DNA of 64,000 nt, taken from NCBI RefSeq assembly GCF_013204825.1, contig NZ_JABMKV010000001.1, positions 1,302,001-1,366,000 on the forward strand, written 5' to 3'. Shown here piece after piece: positions 38,508 through 47,560 of the stretch. Position numbers and translations under genes: made by a program. Within the stretch, counting starts at the first letter, position 1. Each line of letters begins with the position of its first letter. The notes under the pieces were generated by a model. It was not told the DNA's origin. It did no database searches and saw nothing but the letters and a program-made list of their open reading frames with translations. This stretch comes from Pedobacter boryungensis. Its GTDB lineage: Bacteria; Bacteroidota; Bacteroidia; Sphingobacteriales; Sphingobacteriaceae.

Positions 38508-39392
38508 ATGAAAAATGATATCCCTATTTACGATATACAAAACCTTAAGACTTATAAGCAAGATGGGATTTTAGTGAGTAAATTTGGGTATTATGCTAAA
38601 CAGCATGAACATTTACATGCTGCACATCGCCATTCGTTTTTTCATTTAGTATTTTTTACCGAAGGAAGTGGAAATCAGCAAATTGATTTTAAGGAATTTG
38701 ATGTAAAACCAGGATTGATTTATTTCATGATACCTGGACAAGTACACAGTTGGAATTTTAAGACTGAACCTGAGGGATATATCATCAACTTCTCTGCAAA
38801 TTATTTGAGTTCATTCTTATTAAAGCCCGATTACTTAGAAAATTTCAATTTTTTTAACGGACAACCCCATTCTCAAGTAATTGACTTACCAACTGAAGTT
38901 CAACAGACAATTATCTCAATTTTTGAAGATATGTTGAAAGAGGGATCAAGCGAAAAACATGCTAATGACGATTTGGTTAAAACATTATTAATTAGATTAT
39001 TCATTGAGGTGGCAAGAACAGATGATGCCTTGCAAAAAGCGAATTCCAATTCTTACAATCATACGCTATTAAAAAATTTCAGAAATCTAATAGAGAAAAA
39101 TTATGCTCAATTAAGACTTCCTAAACAATACGCTGAATTATTATACATTACTCCAAATCATTTAAATGCACTATGCAATGACTTTTTAGGGATATCAGCA
39201 GGTGCGTTAATTAGAGATCGCGTTATTTTAGAAGCGAAGCGTTTGTTAATCAATTTAGATTTAAGAGTTTCAGAAATTGCAGATAAATTGAATTTCGATG
39301 ATCAATCTTATTTCATCAAATTCTTTAAAAAATACGAGGGTATTACCCCAGAAAAATTCAGAAAATTAACTACAACACAAAATGGAAACTAA
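38508..39392 (+). CDS. AraC-family transcriptional regulator
   Basis: The 294-residue regulator has an N-terminal cupin (about 20-150; HRHSFFHLVFFTEGSGNQQIDF, VHSWNF) that should bind a small effector. A C-terminal pair of helix-turn-helix motifs follows (about 195-290; LPKQYAELLYITPNHLNALCNDFLG, and VSEIADKLNFDDQSYFIKFFKKYEGITPEKFR). The ATG at 38508 is preferred to a TTG two codons earlier. A TACTTTTG box ends three bases before that ATG. Its stop overlaps the start of the DUF983 gene. Confidence 0.92.
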   Translation: MKNDIPIYDIQNLKTYKQDGILVSKFGYYAKQHEHLHAAHRHSFFHLVFFTEGSGNQQIDFKEFDVKPGLIYFMIPGQVHSWNFKTEPEGYIINFSANYLSSFLLKPDYLENFNFFNGQPHSQVIDLPTEVQQTIISIFEDMLKEGSSEKHANDDLVKTLLIRLFIEVARTDDALQKANSNSYNHTLLKNFRNLIEKNYAQLRLPKQYAELLYITPNHLNALCNDFLGISAGALIRDRVILEAKRLLINLDLRVSEIADKLNFDDQSYFIKFFKKYEGITPEKFRKLTTTQNGN

Positions 39393-39792
39393 GAAAGAAT
39401 TATATATTTCTCAATGGAGTGGATTTGCAAATGCGAAATGCCCTCGTTGTAGAGTTGGTAAAGTATTTACTGGACCAACCTATGGATTTAAAATTCAGAA
39501 AATGAACGAGGTTTGTCCACATTGTCAACTTAAATTTGAACGTGAACCAGGTTATTTTTACGTGGCCATGTTTGTAAGTTATGCGATGAATGTTGCCGAA
39601 ATGATTACGGTGAGTGTTGCTGCTTATATTTTAGGATTAGAATTAAATTTCACTAATTTATGGTATTTCGCAGGTATTCTATTTCTAACTACTTTGCTGT
39701 TTTCGCCTTTTAATTACCGATATTCTAGAATGGTATTACTGTATTGGTTATCTCCAGGATTACATTATGAGCCAAAAAGAAGTTTAAAATAA
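39382..39792 (+). CDS. DUF983 membrane protein
   Basis: The 136-residue protein starts with two zinc-ribbon cysteine pairs (CPRCRVGKVF and CPHCQLKF), then GYFYVAMFVSYAMNV and two membrane helices. This is the DUF983 layout. The start overlaps the end of the AraC gene by 11 bases, so they are coupled. Function unknown. A perfect inverted repeat follows. Confidence 0.88.
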   Translation: METKKELYISQWSGFANAKCPRCRVGKVFTGPTYGFKIQKMNEVCPHCQLKFEREPGYFYVAMFVSYAMNVAEMITVSVAAYILGLELNFTNLWYFAGILFLTTLLFSPFNYRYSRMVLLYWLSPGLHYEPKRSLK

Positions 39793-39800
39793 TATTAATA

Positions 39801-39836
39801 CTTAGCCGCAGATGAATATCAAATCTGCGGCTTAAG
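39801..39836. terminator. Bidirectional hairpin between convergent genes
   Basis: TTAGCCGCAGAT pairs with ATCTGCGGCTTAA around GAATATCAA. There is no long T tract, but it separates two convergent genes. Confidence 0.65.
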
Positions 39837-39840
39837 ATAA

Positions 39841-40443
39841 TTACTTACTTTCTTTAAGCACCATGTCTATGGTAATTGCAGTAGCAACAATAGCTACTTT
39901 CTGCTTATTTTCCGCATAAGTAGGATCTATTGAAACATTATATTTATCGGCAGAGGTAAAAATTTCTTTCATTGCACCAGCCCATTTCTTACCGATTTTA
40001 CCTATTTCTACACCCATTGCATTTTTAATGGTGAAATTCCAAGCTTTCCAATCGCCAGTAATTTGCGCAATTGTGTCTCCTGTGCTTGGGTCTGTGATGG
40101 TAAAAGTTGGTTTAAAAAATTTAAACTTCTGCTTTATAATTCCTATTTCAACACCATTAGGATCAGTCACACTAATTTTCGACATCCAAAAAGTCCATCC
40201 TCTACTAATAGTAGCTTGCAGCTGACCATTTGTATCTGTGATTTCTAAATGAAAAGGCATCATGGCCTTGTTAATAAGGAGTGTTAAGAATTTTTGCCAT
40301 CCACTCATTCGTTGTTTAATCACACCAATTTGAGCGCCCTGCTCATTATAAACTTTGTATTCATTCGTAAACTTTAAAAAATTTACTTTCTGGTCGATAA
40401 AATATTCATCACCCAGAAAAAACGTTGGAATTTGTTGATTCAT
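39841..40443 (-). CDS. LURP-one/Tubby-like (scramblase-fold) protein
   Basis: The protein of about 200 residues folds as repeated beta hairpins: FFLGDEYFIDQKVNFLKFTNEYKV, IGVIKQRM, FHLEITDTNGQ, ISVTDPNGVEIGIIKQKF, FTITDPSTGDTIAQITG and FTIKNAMGVEIGKIGKKW. This is the LURP-one-related, phospholipid-scramblase/Tubby-C fold. It has no signal peptide; a role at the membrane is possible but unproven. I start at 40443 (MNQQIP) in preference to an upstream ATG giving nine more residues. Confidence 0.8.
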   Translation of the reverse strand: MNQQIPTFFLGDEYFIDQKVNFLKFTNEYKVYNEQGAQIGVIKQRMSGWQKFLTLLINKAMMPFHLEITDTNGQLQATISRGWTFWMSKISVTDPNGVEIGIIKQKFKFFKPTFTITDPSTGDTIAQITGDWKAWNFTIKNAMGVEIGKIGKKWAGAMKEIFTSADKYNVSIDPTYAENKQKVAIVATAITIDMVLKESK

Positions 40444-40547
40444 TAATTTAGTTTTCGTTGGTTTATGCAACTAAAATAAATATTTTTTGGGCTGAACAAC
40501 TATAATTTATCAATTTATTAACTACCCAACCACACCTAAAGATTGTG

Positions 40548-40555
40548 TAACTTTG
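40548..40555 (+). promoter_or_regulatory. TAnnTTTG -7 box before the CvfB gene
   Basis: TAACTTTG lies 54 bases before the ATG at 40610, a conventional spacing giving a leader of about 50 bases. Confidence 0.5.
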
Positions 40556-40609
40556 TAAAACGAAAATTAAACAGTCATTGAAGAAAATGGCTTAACTTAA
40601 AATTAAAAA

Positions 40610-41455
40610 ATGATAGAAATAGGAAAGTATAATGATTTAAGAATTGCAGCTAAAAACAGTGATGGCTTAAGTTTATCAGATGGCGATAGAGAAATTTTAT
40701 TACCCTATGCTGATGTGCCTAAAAACGCTGAACTTGGAGACAATATCAAAGTTTTTGTATTTATAAATAAGGATGGAAACACCATTGCAACAACAAAACA
40801 GGCTTTAGCAGAAACGGATGATTTTGCATATTTAACTGTAGTAGATGCGAATGAAGATGGCGCTTATTTAGATTTAGGCATTGGAAAAGATATTTACGTT
40901 CCAATTCGTGAACAAAAAAGACCAATGCATAAAGGAGAAAGTTATGTTGTTTATGTTTATCTAGATGAAAATAATCAACGTATGCTTGCCTCTTCTCGAT
41001 TAGATAAATTTATTGAAGAAGATGATTTCGATTTTGATGAAGGTGATGAAGTGAGTTTATTAATTAGCGAGCAAACTGATTTAGGTTTCAATGCCATTAT
41101 CAATAATAGATATATTGGGCTTTTATATCACAATGAATTGTTTGCCAACTTAAAACCTGGCGAAAAGCGTAAAGGTTGGATTAAAAAAGTACGCATTGAA
41201 GGTAAAATAGACTTGAGTTTACAACCTTTGGGCTATAGCCATATTCTTGATACTAAAGATGTGTTGCTAAAAGAGTTAAGAGAAAATGGTGGAGTAATTG
41301 CCTTAGGGGATAAAAGTACGCCAGAGGAGATTTATGAGCGTTTTCAAATCAGTAAAAGTGCATTTAAGAAAGCAACAGGCGGTTTATATAAAGAACGAAT
41401 TATCGTAATTGGCGATAAAGAAATTAAATTGGTAGTTGATCATTTGGCAGATTAA
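40610..41455 (+). CDS. S1-domain RNA-binding protein, CvfB family
   Basis: The 281-residue protein has tandem OB-fold/S1-like domains (about 1-65, 65-135 and 140-215) and a C-terminal winged-helix segment (TPEEIYERFQISKSAFKKATGGLYKERII). AYLDLGIGKDIYVPIREQKRP and FNAIINNRYIGLLYHNEL are characteristic. CvfB-type proteins bind RNA and influence expression of many genes. Full length; single-gene unit. Confidence 0.92.
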   Translation: MIEIGKYNDLRIAAKNSDGLSLSDGDREILLPYADVPKNAELGDNIKVFVFINKDGNTIATTKQALAETDDFAYLTVVDANEDGAYLDLGIGKDIYVPIREQKRPMHKGESYVVYVYLDENNQRMLASSRLDKFIEEDDFDFDEGDEVSLLISEQTDLGFNAIINNRYIGLLYHNELFANLKPGEKRKGWIKKVRIEGKIDLSLQPLGYSHILDTKDVLLKELRENGGVIALGDKSTPEEIYERFQISKSAFKKATGGLYKERIIVIGDKEIKLVVDHLAD

Positions 41456-41561
41456 TTAATTACGCCCTGCTTAAATAAAAATAGTTTAAGCTAAAGCAAA
41501 CCATTTGGCATTGTTAAACGTATTTAATATAAGTAGAATCTACTTAAGGGAGTTTTTTTGT

Positions 41562-41596
41562 GAGGTGCGGCTTGTGAAAGCTGCACCTTTTCTTTT
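41562..41596 (+). terminator. Terminator after the CvfB gene
   Basis: AGGTGCGGCTT pairs with AAGCTGCACCT around GTGA and is followed by TTTTCTTTT. The following 90 bases before the cold-shock gene are probably its promoter and leader. Confidence 0.8.
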
Positions 41597-41691
41597 GCTT
41601 TTAGGTTACAAAATTGTAATTGTATGAAAATTATTTAACCTTTTATATTGAAATTGTTATCTTCACTTCTTAATTTAATAAAAAAGTAGTT

Positions 41692-41895
41692 ATGACAGGT
41701 ACAGTAAAATGGTTCAACGATGCTAAAGGCTTTGGTTTTATAACCCCAGAAGAAGGTGGTAAAGATATATTCTGCCACCATTCTGCAATCCAATCTTCAG
41801 GACAAAGATCTTTGCAAGAAGGACAACAAGTTGAGTTTGAAGTAAAAGAAGGCAAAAAAGGCCCGGAAGCTGAAAACGTAAGAGTAACCGGATAA
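41692..41895 (+). CDS. Cold-shock protein, CspA family
   Basis: The 67-residue single cold-shock domain binds single-stranded RNA and DNA. RNP1 is [11 protein letters not shown] and RNP2 is [23 protein letters not shown] opens the domain. Length is typical. It is enclosed by terminators on both sides and is thus an independent unit. Confidence 0.96.
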   Translation: MTGTVKWFNDAKGFGFITPEEGGKDIFCHHSAIQSSGQRSLQEGQQVEFEVKEGKKGPEAENVRVTG

Positions 41896-41925
41896 GTAGA
41901 AATTTTTATTTATTTATTTGATGCA

Positions 41926-41960
41926 AAAAATGCCATCTACCTTAGGTCGATGGCATTTTT
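41926..41960 (+). terminator. Terminator after the cold-shock gene
   Basis: AAAAAATGCCATC pairs with GATGGCATTTTT around TACCTTAGGTC. Confidence 0.88.
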
Positions 41961-42056
41961 GATTCTGTATTAATTATAACATTTATAGTGCAATTAGAAA
42001 TTCTTTACACTATAAATAGTTGAATTAGTTAAATTTGTGAGCTTAATACTCCCATT

Positions 42057-43361
42057 TTGTTCAAGCTATATACTTATAAAACACCTGCCAAATTTAAGGC
42101 AGCGTTTAGAGAATTTTACATCACTACCAACCTTAAGCAAGTTAAGATACTTAGCATGGCAATCTTAGCAATAGCTGTTTCCACAAGAATTATTGGGCTT
42201 ATTTATTATGAAGAAGCAATTAAAATCACTAGATACTCTCAATACTCCCTTGGAAATTGGATTCAAATAACCGGCTCTGCCATATTTTTAACTTTAAGCC
42301 GAATTGCACTGAAATCTCCAAAATGGAGTGTTATAAGTAAAAAAATCCTGTCCCTATTCTTTATTGCATTTATACTTTTAATCTCTTTCGGGGTGAGTTA
42401 TGTCGTATCGAGCTACAATGCAAAAAACAATTTGACCATGTTTATGATAGGTATTGTAACTGTAAGCCTATTTTTTGCCATAGAATATAAAGAGATTAGC
42501 TTTCTTGCAGCTTTTGTAGTTCTTATCTTTGTGTTAGGTATGGTGATTCCAAAAATCACCATTCAAGATAAGATGATGAATGTGTTTGCCGCAATGACAT
42601 TAGGTTTTATGCTAATTGGCTTTGCCCGATATAGTTATTATTTCAAATCGGATCACTTTGTAAAAATTAAGGAGCTAGAGGAAAAGAATATAGAAATTGA
42701 GCATTTAAGTACGCAAAAAGAAGAAATTCTTGCATTTGTAGCACACGATTTGAGAAATCCTTTAAATAATATAGAAGCGTTAAGTGGATTTTTATTGTTG
42801 GAAAATGAAGATAGCAACGAAGCAGAAATGATTTCAACTGCCGCTAAACAGGCAAAAGAAATTATCAATGATTTAATTGAAACCGTAAAAAAAGATCAAT
42901 CTGATTTAAAAACTGAAAAGCAAGATATTAGTTCTTTTTTAAATAAAGTTGTACAGAAATGGAAGGCAAATAGTAAGAGAACATTTTTATTTATAGCTAA
43001 CGATATTAAAGCTGATGTTTATTTAAATACTTCGAAACTTGAACGAGTAATAGATAATTTAATTAGTAACGGATTAAAGTTTTCTGCTGAAGATAAACCA
43101 ATCGAAATCTCGTTAACTGAGCATGAAAACAAGGTTGCTATCGTAGTGAAAGATTTCGGAATTGGAATTCCAGAAGACTTGAAAAAACATATTTTTCAAC
43201 AATTTTCTAAAGCAGGCCGACAAGGTTTGCAAGGTGAAAAATCTATTGGTTTAGGTTTACATATTTCTAAGCGGATTGTTGAACAACATGCTGGAAAACT
43301 ATCAATAGACAGCAAAGAAAATGAAGGCACTGCTTTTACAATTCTTTTGCCTTTGGCTTAA
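42057..43361 (+). CDS. Membrane-bound sensor histidine kinase
   Basis: The 434-residue protein has about six membrane helices in residues 30-200 without a large periplasmic loop. A short coiled linker follows, then HisKA with H230 (FVAHDLRNPLNNIEALSG) and a HATPase domain (LERVIDNLISNGLKFSA, KDFGIGIPEDL, GEKSIGLGLHISKRIVEQH). The start is probably TTG at 42057, 19 bases after a TAAATTTG box; the first ATG is about 33 codons in and would cut the first helix. No response regulator is adjacent. Its stop overlaps the convergent helicase gene by four bases. Confidence 0.88.
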   Translation: MFKLYTYKTPAKFKAAFREFYITTNLKQVKILSMAILAIAVSTRIIGLIYYEEAIKITRYSQYSLGNWIQITGSAIFLTLSRIALKSPKWSVISKKILSLFFIAFILLISFGVSYVVSSYNAKNNLTMFMIGIVTVSLFFAIEYKEISFLAAFVVLIFVLGMVIPKITIQDKMMNVFAAMTLGFMLIGFARYSYYFKSDHFVKIKELEEKNIEIEHLSTQKEEILAFVAHDLRNPLNNIEALSGFLLLENEDSNEAEMISTAAKQAKEIINDLIETVKKDQSDLKTEKQDISSFLNKVVQKWKANSKRTFLFIANDIKADVYLNTSKLERVIDNLISNGLKFSAEDKPIEISLTEHENKVAIVVKDFGIGIPEDLKKHIFQQFSKAGRQGLQGEKSIGLGLHISKRIVEQHAGKLSIDSKENEGTAFTILLPLA

Positions 43362-44806
43362 TATTCTGCTTGACTTGTAGCAAACAAGTTTTGCGAAAAG
43401 TTCACTAAAAACAATTCCTTTTTAGCACGGGTTAATGCAGTGTATAACCATCGTAAAAAATCAAGATCTATCATTTCATCTGTTAAATATCCTTGATCTA
43501 CAAAAACGGCATCCCATTGTCCACCTTGCGCCTTATGACAGGTTACTGCATACGCAAACTTGATCTGTAAAGCATTGTAATATGGATCAACTTTAATTGC
43601 CTCCATTTTATCTCGCTTACTATTTAAATGACTATAATCTTCCATTAATCCATCAAAAAGCTGTTTACTCTTTTCGTAAGGAAGATTTGGCGTCTCGGCC
43701 TGTATGGTATCTAAAATTACTTTACAGGAAATTAACCCAGCATCTGGAAAATCTAAAAATTCCAATTGAACTTCAGCAAAGCGTAAACCATACCGCTCCT
43801 CCTCTCTCCTCACTCTAACCACTTTCGCCATATCGCCATTTGCAATAAATGCAGTTTCAGGATTATCTGGCAGCCAAAAATAATTATTACGCACTACCAT
43901 AATTTGGTCGCCACCACTTAATTCCTCATCTCTATACAACAATCTCGCTCTAATCTGATTATTGTACACATTTGCAGATTTATTAGAACGACAAACCACC
44001 AATGAATTTTCAATACCAAACTTACTATAAGCATATTCTAAACCCTCTACCAACTTTACTCCAGTCATGCTAAAAATATCCTTATAGCTTTTTGTAATAA
44101 ATTTTGGCAGCACTATTTCATCGTCTTCATAATTATTAATCAATTGACGCAGCATAGTCGCATTAGCTAAAATGCCCGATTTTTTTTCTTGTCGTACCAC
44201 CTCTTTCAATTCAACAGAAGTAACTTTTAAATTAAAATTATCGATCAGGTATTTTTCGTTTAAAGCAGGACTATCTATGCTGCCAACTGGCGGAAGCTGA
44301 GCTGTATCTCCAACAAATAATAAAGAACAGTTCTTATCCTTTCCAGTTGGGGCGGGTTGATACACAAATTCAATTAAATCCTTTAAAAACGAAGAACCAT
44401 TTTGCGGATTCCATTCATCGGCTATCATGGAAGCTTCATCAACAATAAAAAGAGTATGCTCCACTAAATTTGGTGCAAGTTGGAAAGCCATTTCGGTAGA
44501 AACGGCACTGCGTTTTCTATAAATCTTTTTATGAATAGTTAGCGCTCTTTTATTGGTATAATTACTAATTACTTTCGCAGCCCTACCAGTGGGTGCCAAC
44601 AAAACCACTTTTAACTTAAATTGAGGTAAAGATTTAACCAATGCCGCTACCGAAGTCGTTTTGCCCGTACCTGCATAACCTCTTAAAATAAAACACTTAT
44701 TCGTTTCATTTTTCATTAAAAAAGACGTTGCTTTAGCACAGAAAACCAATTGTTCTTCGGTAGGCTGAAACGGATACGACTGGGCAATGATATTGGCTTT
44801 ATCCAT
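43358..44806 (-). CDS. RecD-like ATP-dependent DNA helicase
   Basis: The 482-residue SF1 helicase has Walker A LRGYAGTGKTTS (K49), LLAPTGRAAKVI (motif Ia), FIVDEASMI (Walker B), VGDTAQLPPVGS (motif III) and a UvrD-type C-terminal part with AVTCHKAQGGQWDAVFVD and LYTALTRAKKELFLV. This is the short RecD2/Dda-like form without an N-terminal extension and without RecB or RecC nearby. A CATCTTTG near-consensus box lies four bases before the start on the minus strand. Confidence 0.9.
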   Translation of the reverse strand: MDKANIIAQSYPFQPTEEQLVFCAKATSFLMKNETNKCFILRGYAGTGKTTSVAALVKSLPQFKLKVVLLAPTGRAAKVISNYTNKRALTIHKKIYRKRSAVSTEMAFQLAPNLVEHTLFIVDEASMIADEWNPQNGSSFLKDLIEFVYQPAPTGKDKNCSLLFVGDTAQLPPVGSIDSPALNEKYLIDNFNLKVTSVELKEVVRQEKKSGILANATMLRQLINNYEDDEIVLPKFITKSYKDIFSMTGVKLVEGLEYAYSKFGIENSLVVCRSNKSANVYNNQIRARLLYRDEELSGGDQIMVVRNNYFWLPDNPETAFIANGDMAKVVRVRREEERYGLRFAEVQLEFLDFPDAGLISCKVILDTIQAETPNLPYEKSKQLFDGLMEDYSHLNSKRDKMEAIKVDPYYNALQIKFAYAVTCHKAQGGQWDAVFVDQGYLTDEMIDLDFLRWLYTALTRAKKELFLVNFSQNLFATSQAEY

Positions 44807-44843
44807 TTAGCAAAGATGCAATGGTAATGTTATAGAAAAAAGT

Positions 44844-44851
44844 TATTTTTG
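44844..44851 (+). promoter_or_regulatory. TAnnTTTG -7 box seven bases before the DUF3822 ATG
   Basis: TATTTTTG is followed by CCAACAC and the ATG at 44859. Confidence 0.5.
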
Positions 44852-44858
44852 CCAACAC

Positions 44859-45683
44859 ATGAACAATAACAACAGTATCTTATTAATAGACCCTACATTT
44901 GATCCAGCTACAGCTTCGGCATGTAACTTGTTAATAAAAGTAGGCTTAGATAGTTTTTCTTATGCTATCCTCAATAAAGAAACTAATCAAGTTAGTGCTG
45001 TTTTTGATGAACAAGAATGCGAAAATGGTGCTCAAAAGTTTGCTGAGCGTTTAAAAACCGATCCATATTTAACCTTACCGTATCAACTGGTTAAAGTTGC
45101 CGTTCATACTCAAAATACCATTGCTGTTCCAAACGATTTATTTAACGAAAATAGCTTAACTGCACACAGTCAGTATTTTATAGAAGAACCTGTCGGAGAA
45201 ATATATACTCAAACTCAATCCCATTTTGGTTTTATAACCATTTTTGCCTTACCAAAAACTACTAATGAGCTTTTAACTAGTTTTACTGAGGGAAGGAAAT
45301 GTTCACATCAGGCTGGTTTATTGGCATTAGCCGAAAAGCTAAATGGAACTGTGCTAATTCTAGATTTTTCTGTCGGATCTTTTAATGCACTGTATATTCA
45401 AAATCAACAAGTTATTTTTCAGCAATGCTATGAAATAGCAAACCTAGATGAGTTTAATTATTATCTCTTATTAATGATTAACCAATTGAGTATCGACACA
45501 AAAGAAACTAATTTGCAATTGGCAGGGATTATTCATGAAGGTGATGACAGATACAATTGCTTATTAAAATATTTTAGTGAGGTTGCTTTTATGGCAACGA
45601 CCACTGATCTCGATCAACAGGTATTAGAGGATATGCCAGCACATTATTACAGTAGTTTATTAGCTCTAGATCAATGCGTATAA
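44859..45683 (+). CDS. DUF3822 family protein
   Basis: The 274-residue protein matches the Bacteroidota DUF3822 family, which has an actin/hexokinase-like two-lobed fold (YAILNKETNQVSAVFDEQ near the start, GTVLILDFSVGSFNALYIQNQQ in the middle). Catalytic residues are not evident. Its C-terminal end overlaps rsmD by 10 bases, a conserved arrangement in the phylum that suggests coordinated expression. Function is unknown. Confidence 0.82.
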   Translation: MNNNNSILLIDPTFDPATASACNLLIKVGLDSFSYAILNKETNQVSAVFDEQECENGAQKFAERLKTDPYLTLPYQLVKVAVHTQNTIAVPNDLFNENSLTAHSQYFIEEPVGEIYTQTQSHFGFITIFALPKTTNELLTSFTEGRKCSHQAGLLALAEKLNGTVLILDFSVGSFNALYIQNQQVIFQQCYEIANLDEFNYYLLLMINQLSIDTKETNLQLAGIIHEGDDRYNCLLKYFSEVAFMATTTDLDQQVLEDMPAHYYSSLLALDQCV

Positions 45684-46216
45684 TTGGCGGAAAATTAAAA
45701 GGCAGACAATTTAATGCACCTGCAAATTTGCCTGTCCGCCCAACAACAGATATGGCAAAAGAGGCTTTATTCAACATCCTTTACAATACTTACGATTTTG
45801 AGGAATGCGACGTCTTGGATCTTTTTAGTGGAACAGGAAGCATTTGTATTGAGTTTGCATCTAGAGGAATAAAGCATGTAAGAGCAGTTGATAAGCATCC
45901 TGGCTGTGTAGCTTGGATAAAATCTGTAGCTGAAAAATTCGACTTAACTCAAATTGAACCTCAAAAAGCGGACACATTTAAGTTTCTAGAACAGGATACA
46001 CATCAGTACCACATCATTTTTGCTGATCCGCCTTACGATTTGCCGAATATCCCAACCATTCCTCAATTAGTTTTAAAAAATAATTTACTAACAGATAATG
46101 GAGTTTTAATTGTAGAACATCCCCCCTTTTTAAAATTAAACTTACAACCTGGTTTTACCGAAGTACGTAAATACGGAAATTCTTCCTTTAGCTTTTTCGA
46201 GAAAACTAAACAATAA
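45674..46216 (+). CDS. rsmD: 16S rRNA (guanine-966 N2) methyltransferase
   Basis: The 180-residue AdoMet-dependent enzyme methylates G966 of 16S rRNA. RIIGGKLKGRQF and RPTTDMAKEALFNIL are the family entry, DLFSGTGSICIEFASRG is motif I and FADPPYDLP is the catalytic NPPY-type motif. Length is standard. It begins inside the end of the DUF3822 gene. Confidence 0.95.
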   Translation: MRIIGGKLKGRQFNAPANLPVRPTTDMAKEALFNILYNTYDFEECDVLDLFSGTGSICIEFASRGIKHVRAVDKHPGCVAWIKSVAEKFDLTQIEPQKADTFKFLEQDTHQYHIIFADPPYDLPNIPTIPQLVLKNNLLTDNGVLIVEHPPFLKLNLQPGFTEVRKYGNSSFSFFEKTKQ

Positions 46217-46232
46217 GCACATTAATGTAAAC

Positions 46233-46304
46233 GTCATTACGAGCAAGCTTAAAACATTATAAATTAACCCTTCGTTGTAAGATTGCTTCGTGCCTCGCAA
46301 TGAT
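46233..46304. repeat. GTCATTACGAG...CGCAATGAT element
   Basis: GTCATTACGAGCAAGCTT on the left and GATTGCTTCGTGCCTCGCAATGAT on the right are an imperfect inverted pair, similar to the element at 52025-52215. Confidence 0.7.
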
Positions 46305-46666
46305 GCAAAACTTCAGCTTCTTAGCATACTTTTGCCTTTATTAAAAGATTTACTACCCATTAACTTAAAGTTAATTTCTGAAGTGAATTGCCTTGTAATT
46401 GGATACATTTTCGAGGTGGTTTTACAGGGTGCTAACAAGGTGATAACAGGGTGGTAACAGGGTGATGTCAGGGTTGATGACATAGTTAACTATAAGTTAA
46501 ATGCTGGTAAGCATTTTTGCTACAACTTAGCCACTAACTAACATTCAGTATTTATTTAACCTATTCATCTAAGCAGTAAATTTTGTTGAATAACAAAGCT
46601 AGTCCCCATTCTGCTTTAGTCTTTCAGCTTAAACTTATATATTTACTGCATCGAAAAAACAGAAAA
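46305..46666. other. Intergenic region before coaD
   Basis: This stretch has no supported gene. It contains a five-copy 11-bp tandem repeat (46424-46478) and AT-rich sequence that must hold the coaD promoter. An open extension upstream of the coaD ATG (from 46583) is judged non-coding. Confidence 0.6.
46424..46478. repeat. 11-bp tandem repeat, five copies
   Basis: Units ACAGGGTGCTA, ACAAGGTGATA, ACAGGGTGGTA, ACAGGGTGATG and TCAGGGTTGAT follow each other in exact 11-bp phase. The T/A-flanked GGGT cores therefore recur on nearly the same face of the helix. Confidence 0.9.
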
Positions 46667-47128
46667 ATGAAAATTGCATTATTTCCAGGTTCATTTGACC
46701 CAATTACTATTGCTCACGTAGATATTTTAAAACGAGCTTTACCTCTATTTGATAGAATTGTAGTTGGTATTGGTTTAAACAGTTCGAAGCAAAATTTTCT
46801 TTCGGCCGAAAAAAGAGAAGAAATGGTACGTACCATCTTTGTAAACAATCCAAATGTTGATGTTCAATTGTATGAAGGTTTAACAGTAGATTTTTGTCGG
46901 AAAATAAATGCAAAATATATGGTTCGAGGCATTCGTTCTGCTTCAGATTTTGAATACGAAAGAGCAATAGCTCAAATCAATCAAACAATGATGCCCGACG
47001 TAGAAACCATTCTTTTATTAAGCAAACCAGAATATTCAGCAATTAGCTCAACAATTGTTCGAGATATTTTGAGAAATAATGGAGATGTAAGTCCTTTTGT
47101 ACCTAAAGAAGCACTTAATTTCCTTTAA
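46667..47128 (+). CDS. coaD: Phosphopantetheine adenylyltransferase
   Basis: The 153-residue enzyme makes dephospho-CoA from 4'-phosphopantetheine and ATP. FPGSFDPITIAHVDIL contains the TxAH nucleotide-binding motif, MVRGIRSASDFEYE and PEYSAISSTIVRDI the other conserved segments. I start at 46667 (MKIALFPGSFDP); an upstream frame adds 28 unrelated residues. Length matches the family. Confidence 0.95.
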   Translation: MKIALFPGSFDPITIAHVDILKRALPLFDRIVVGIGLNSSKQNFLSAEKREEMVRTIFVNNPNVDVQLYEGLTVDFCRKINAKYMVRGIRSASDFEYERAIAQINQTMMPDVETILLLSKPEYSAISSTIVRDILRNNGDVSPFVPKEALNFL

Positions 47129-47134
47129 TCAGCG

Positions 47135-47560
47135 TTATTCTAAAATAAACATTACATACACATAACCAGTTTGATAAGAAACCGGGGCTTTATATTTTAA
47201 CTGATTTTTTGTTAATTCTAGAACTTCACACTTTATACCATCTATTATCAATTCTTTTGTTTGCTTATTATAGCTAAAGCTCAACGTTCTAGTTTCGCTC
47301 TCATTCAATGTACATTTCGCATTGCCAGTATACATTATTAAGTTGCCATCCCTTTTAAATTGCAAAGTGTTATCTTTCTCACAATCTGCTAAAACATTAA
47401 AAGGAACACTTATCGAGGTGCCATTTGTTGATGGGTTTTTATCAACAAGACTATATTTCCAGGTTTTACCTGTTAAAATGTCTAATGGGTCTTCTTTTTC
47501 TTCTTTTTTGCAACCTGTAAATACAAGTACTACAAACAATAAATAAATGCAATGTTTCAT
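47135..47560 (-). CDS. Lipoprotein with lipocalin-like domain
   Basis: The 141-residue protein has a signal sequence ending FTGC (lipidation at about Cys16), a Lys/Glu linker (KKEEKEDP) and a beta-rich domain opening LTGKTWKYSLVD, with DNTLQFKRDGNLIMYTGN and ETRTLSFSYN. This is the pattern of lipocalin-like lipoproteins of Bacteroidota. Ligand unknown. Its end and the NUDIX stop share one base, and both are on the minus strand, so they are probably co-transcribed with NUDIX first. Confidence 0.75.
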   Translation of the reverse strand: MKHCIYLLFVVLVFTGCKKEEKEDPLDILTGKTWKYSLVDKNPSTNGTSISVPFNVLADCEKDNTLQFKRDGNLIMYTGNAKCTLNESETRTLSFSYNKQTKELIIDGIKCEVLELTKNQLKYKAPVSYQTGYVYVMFILE

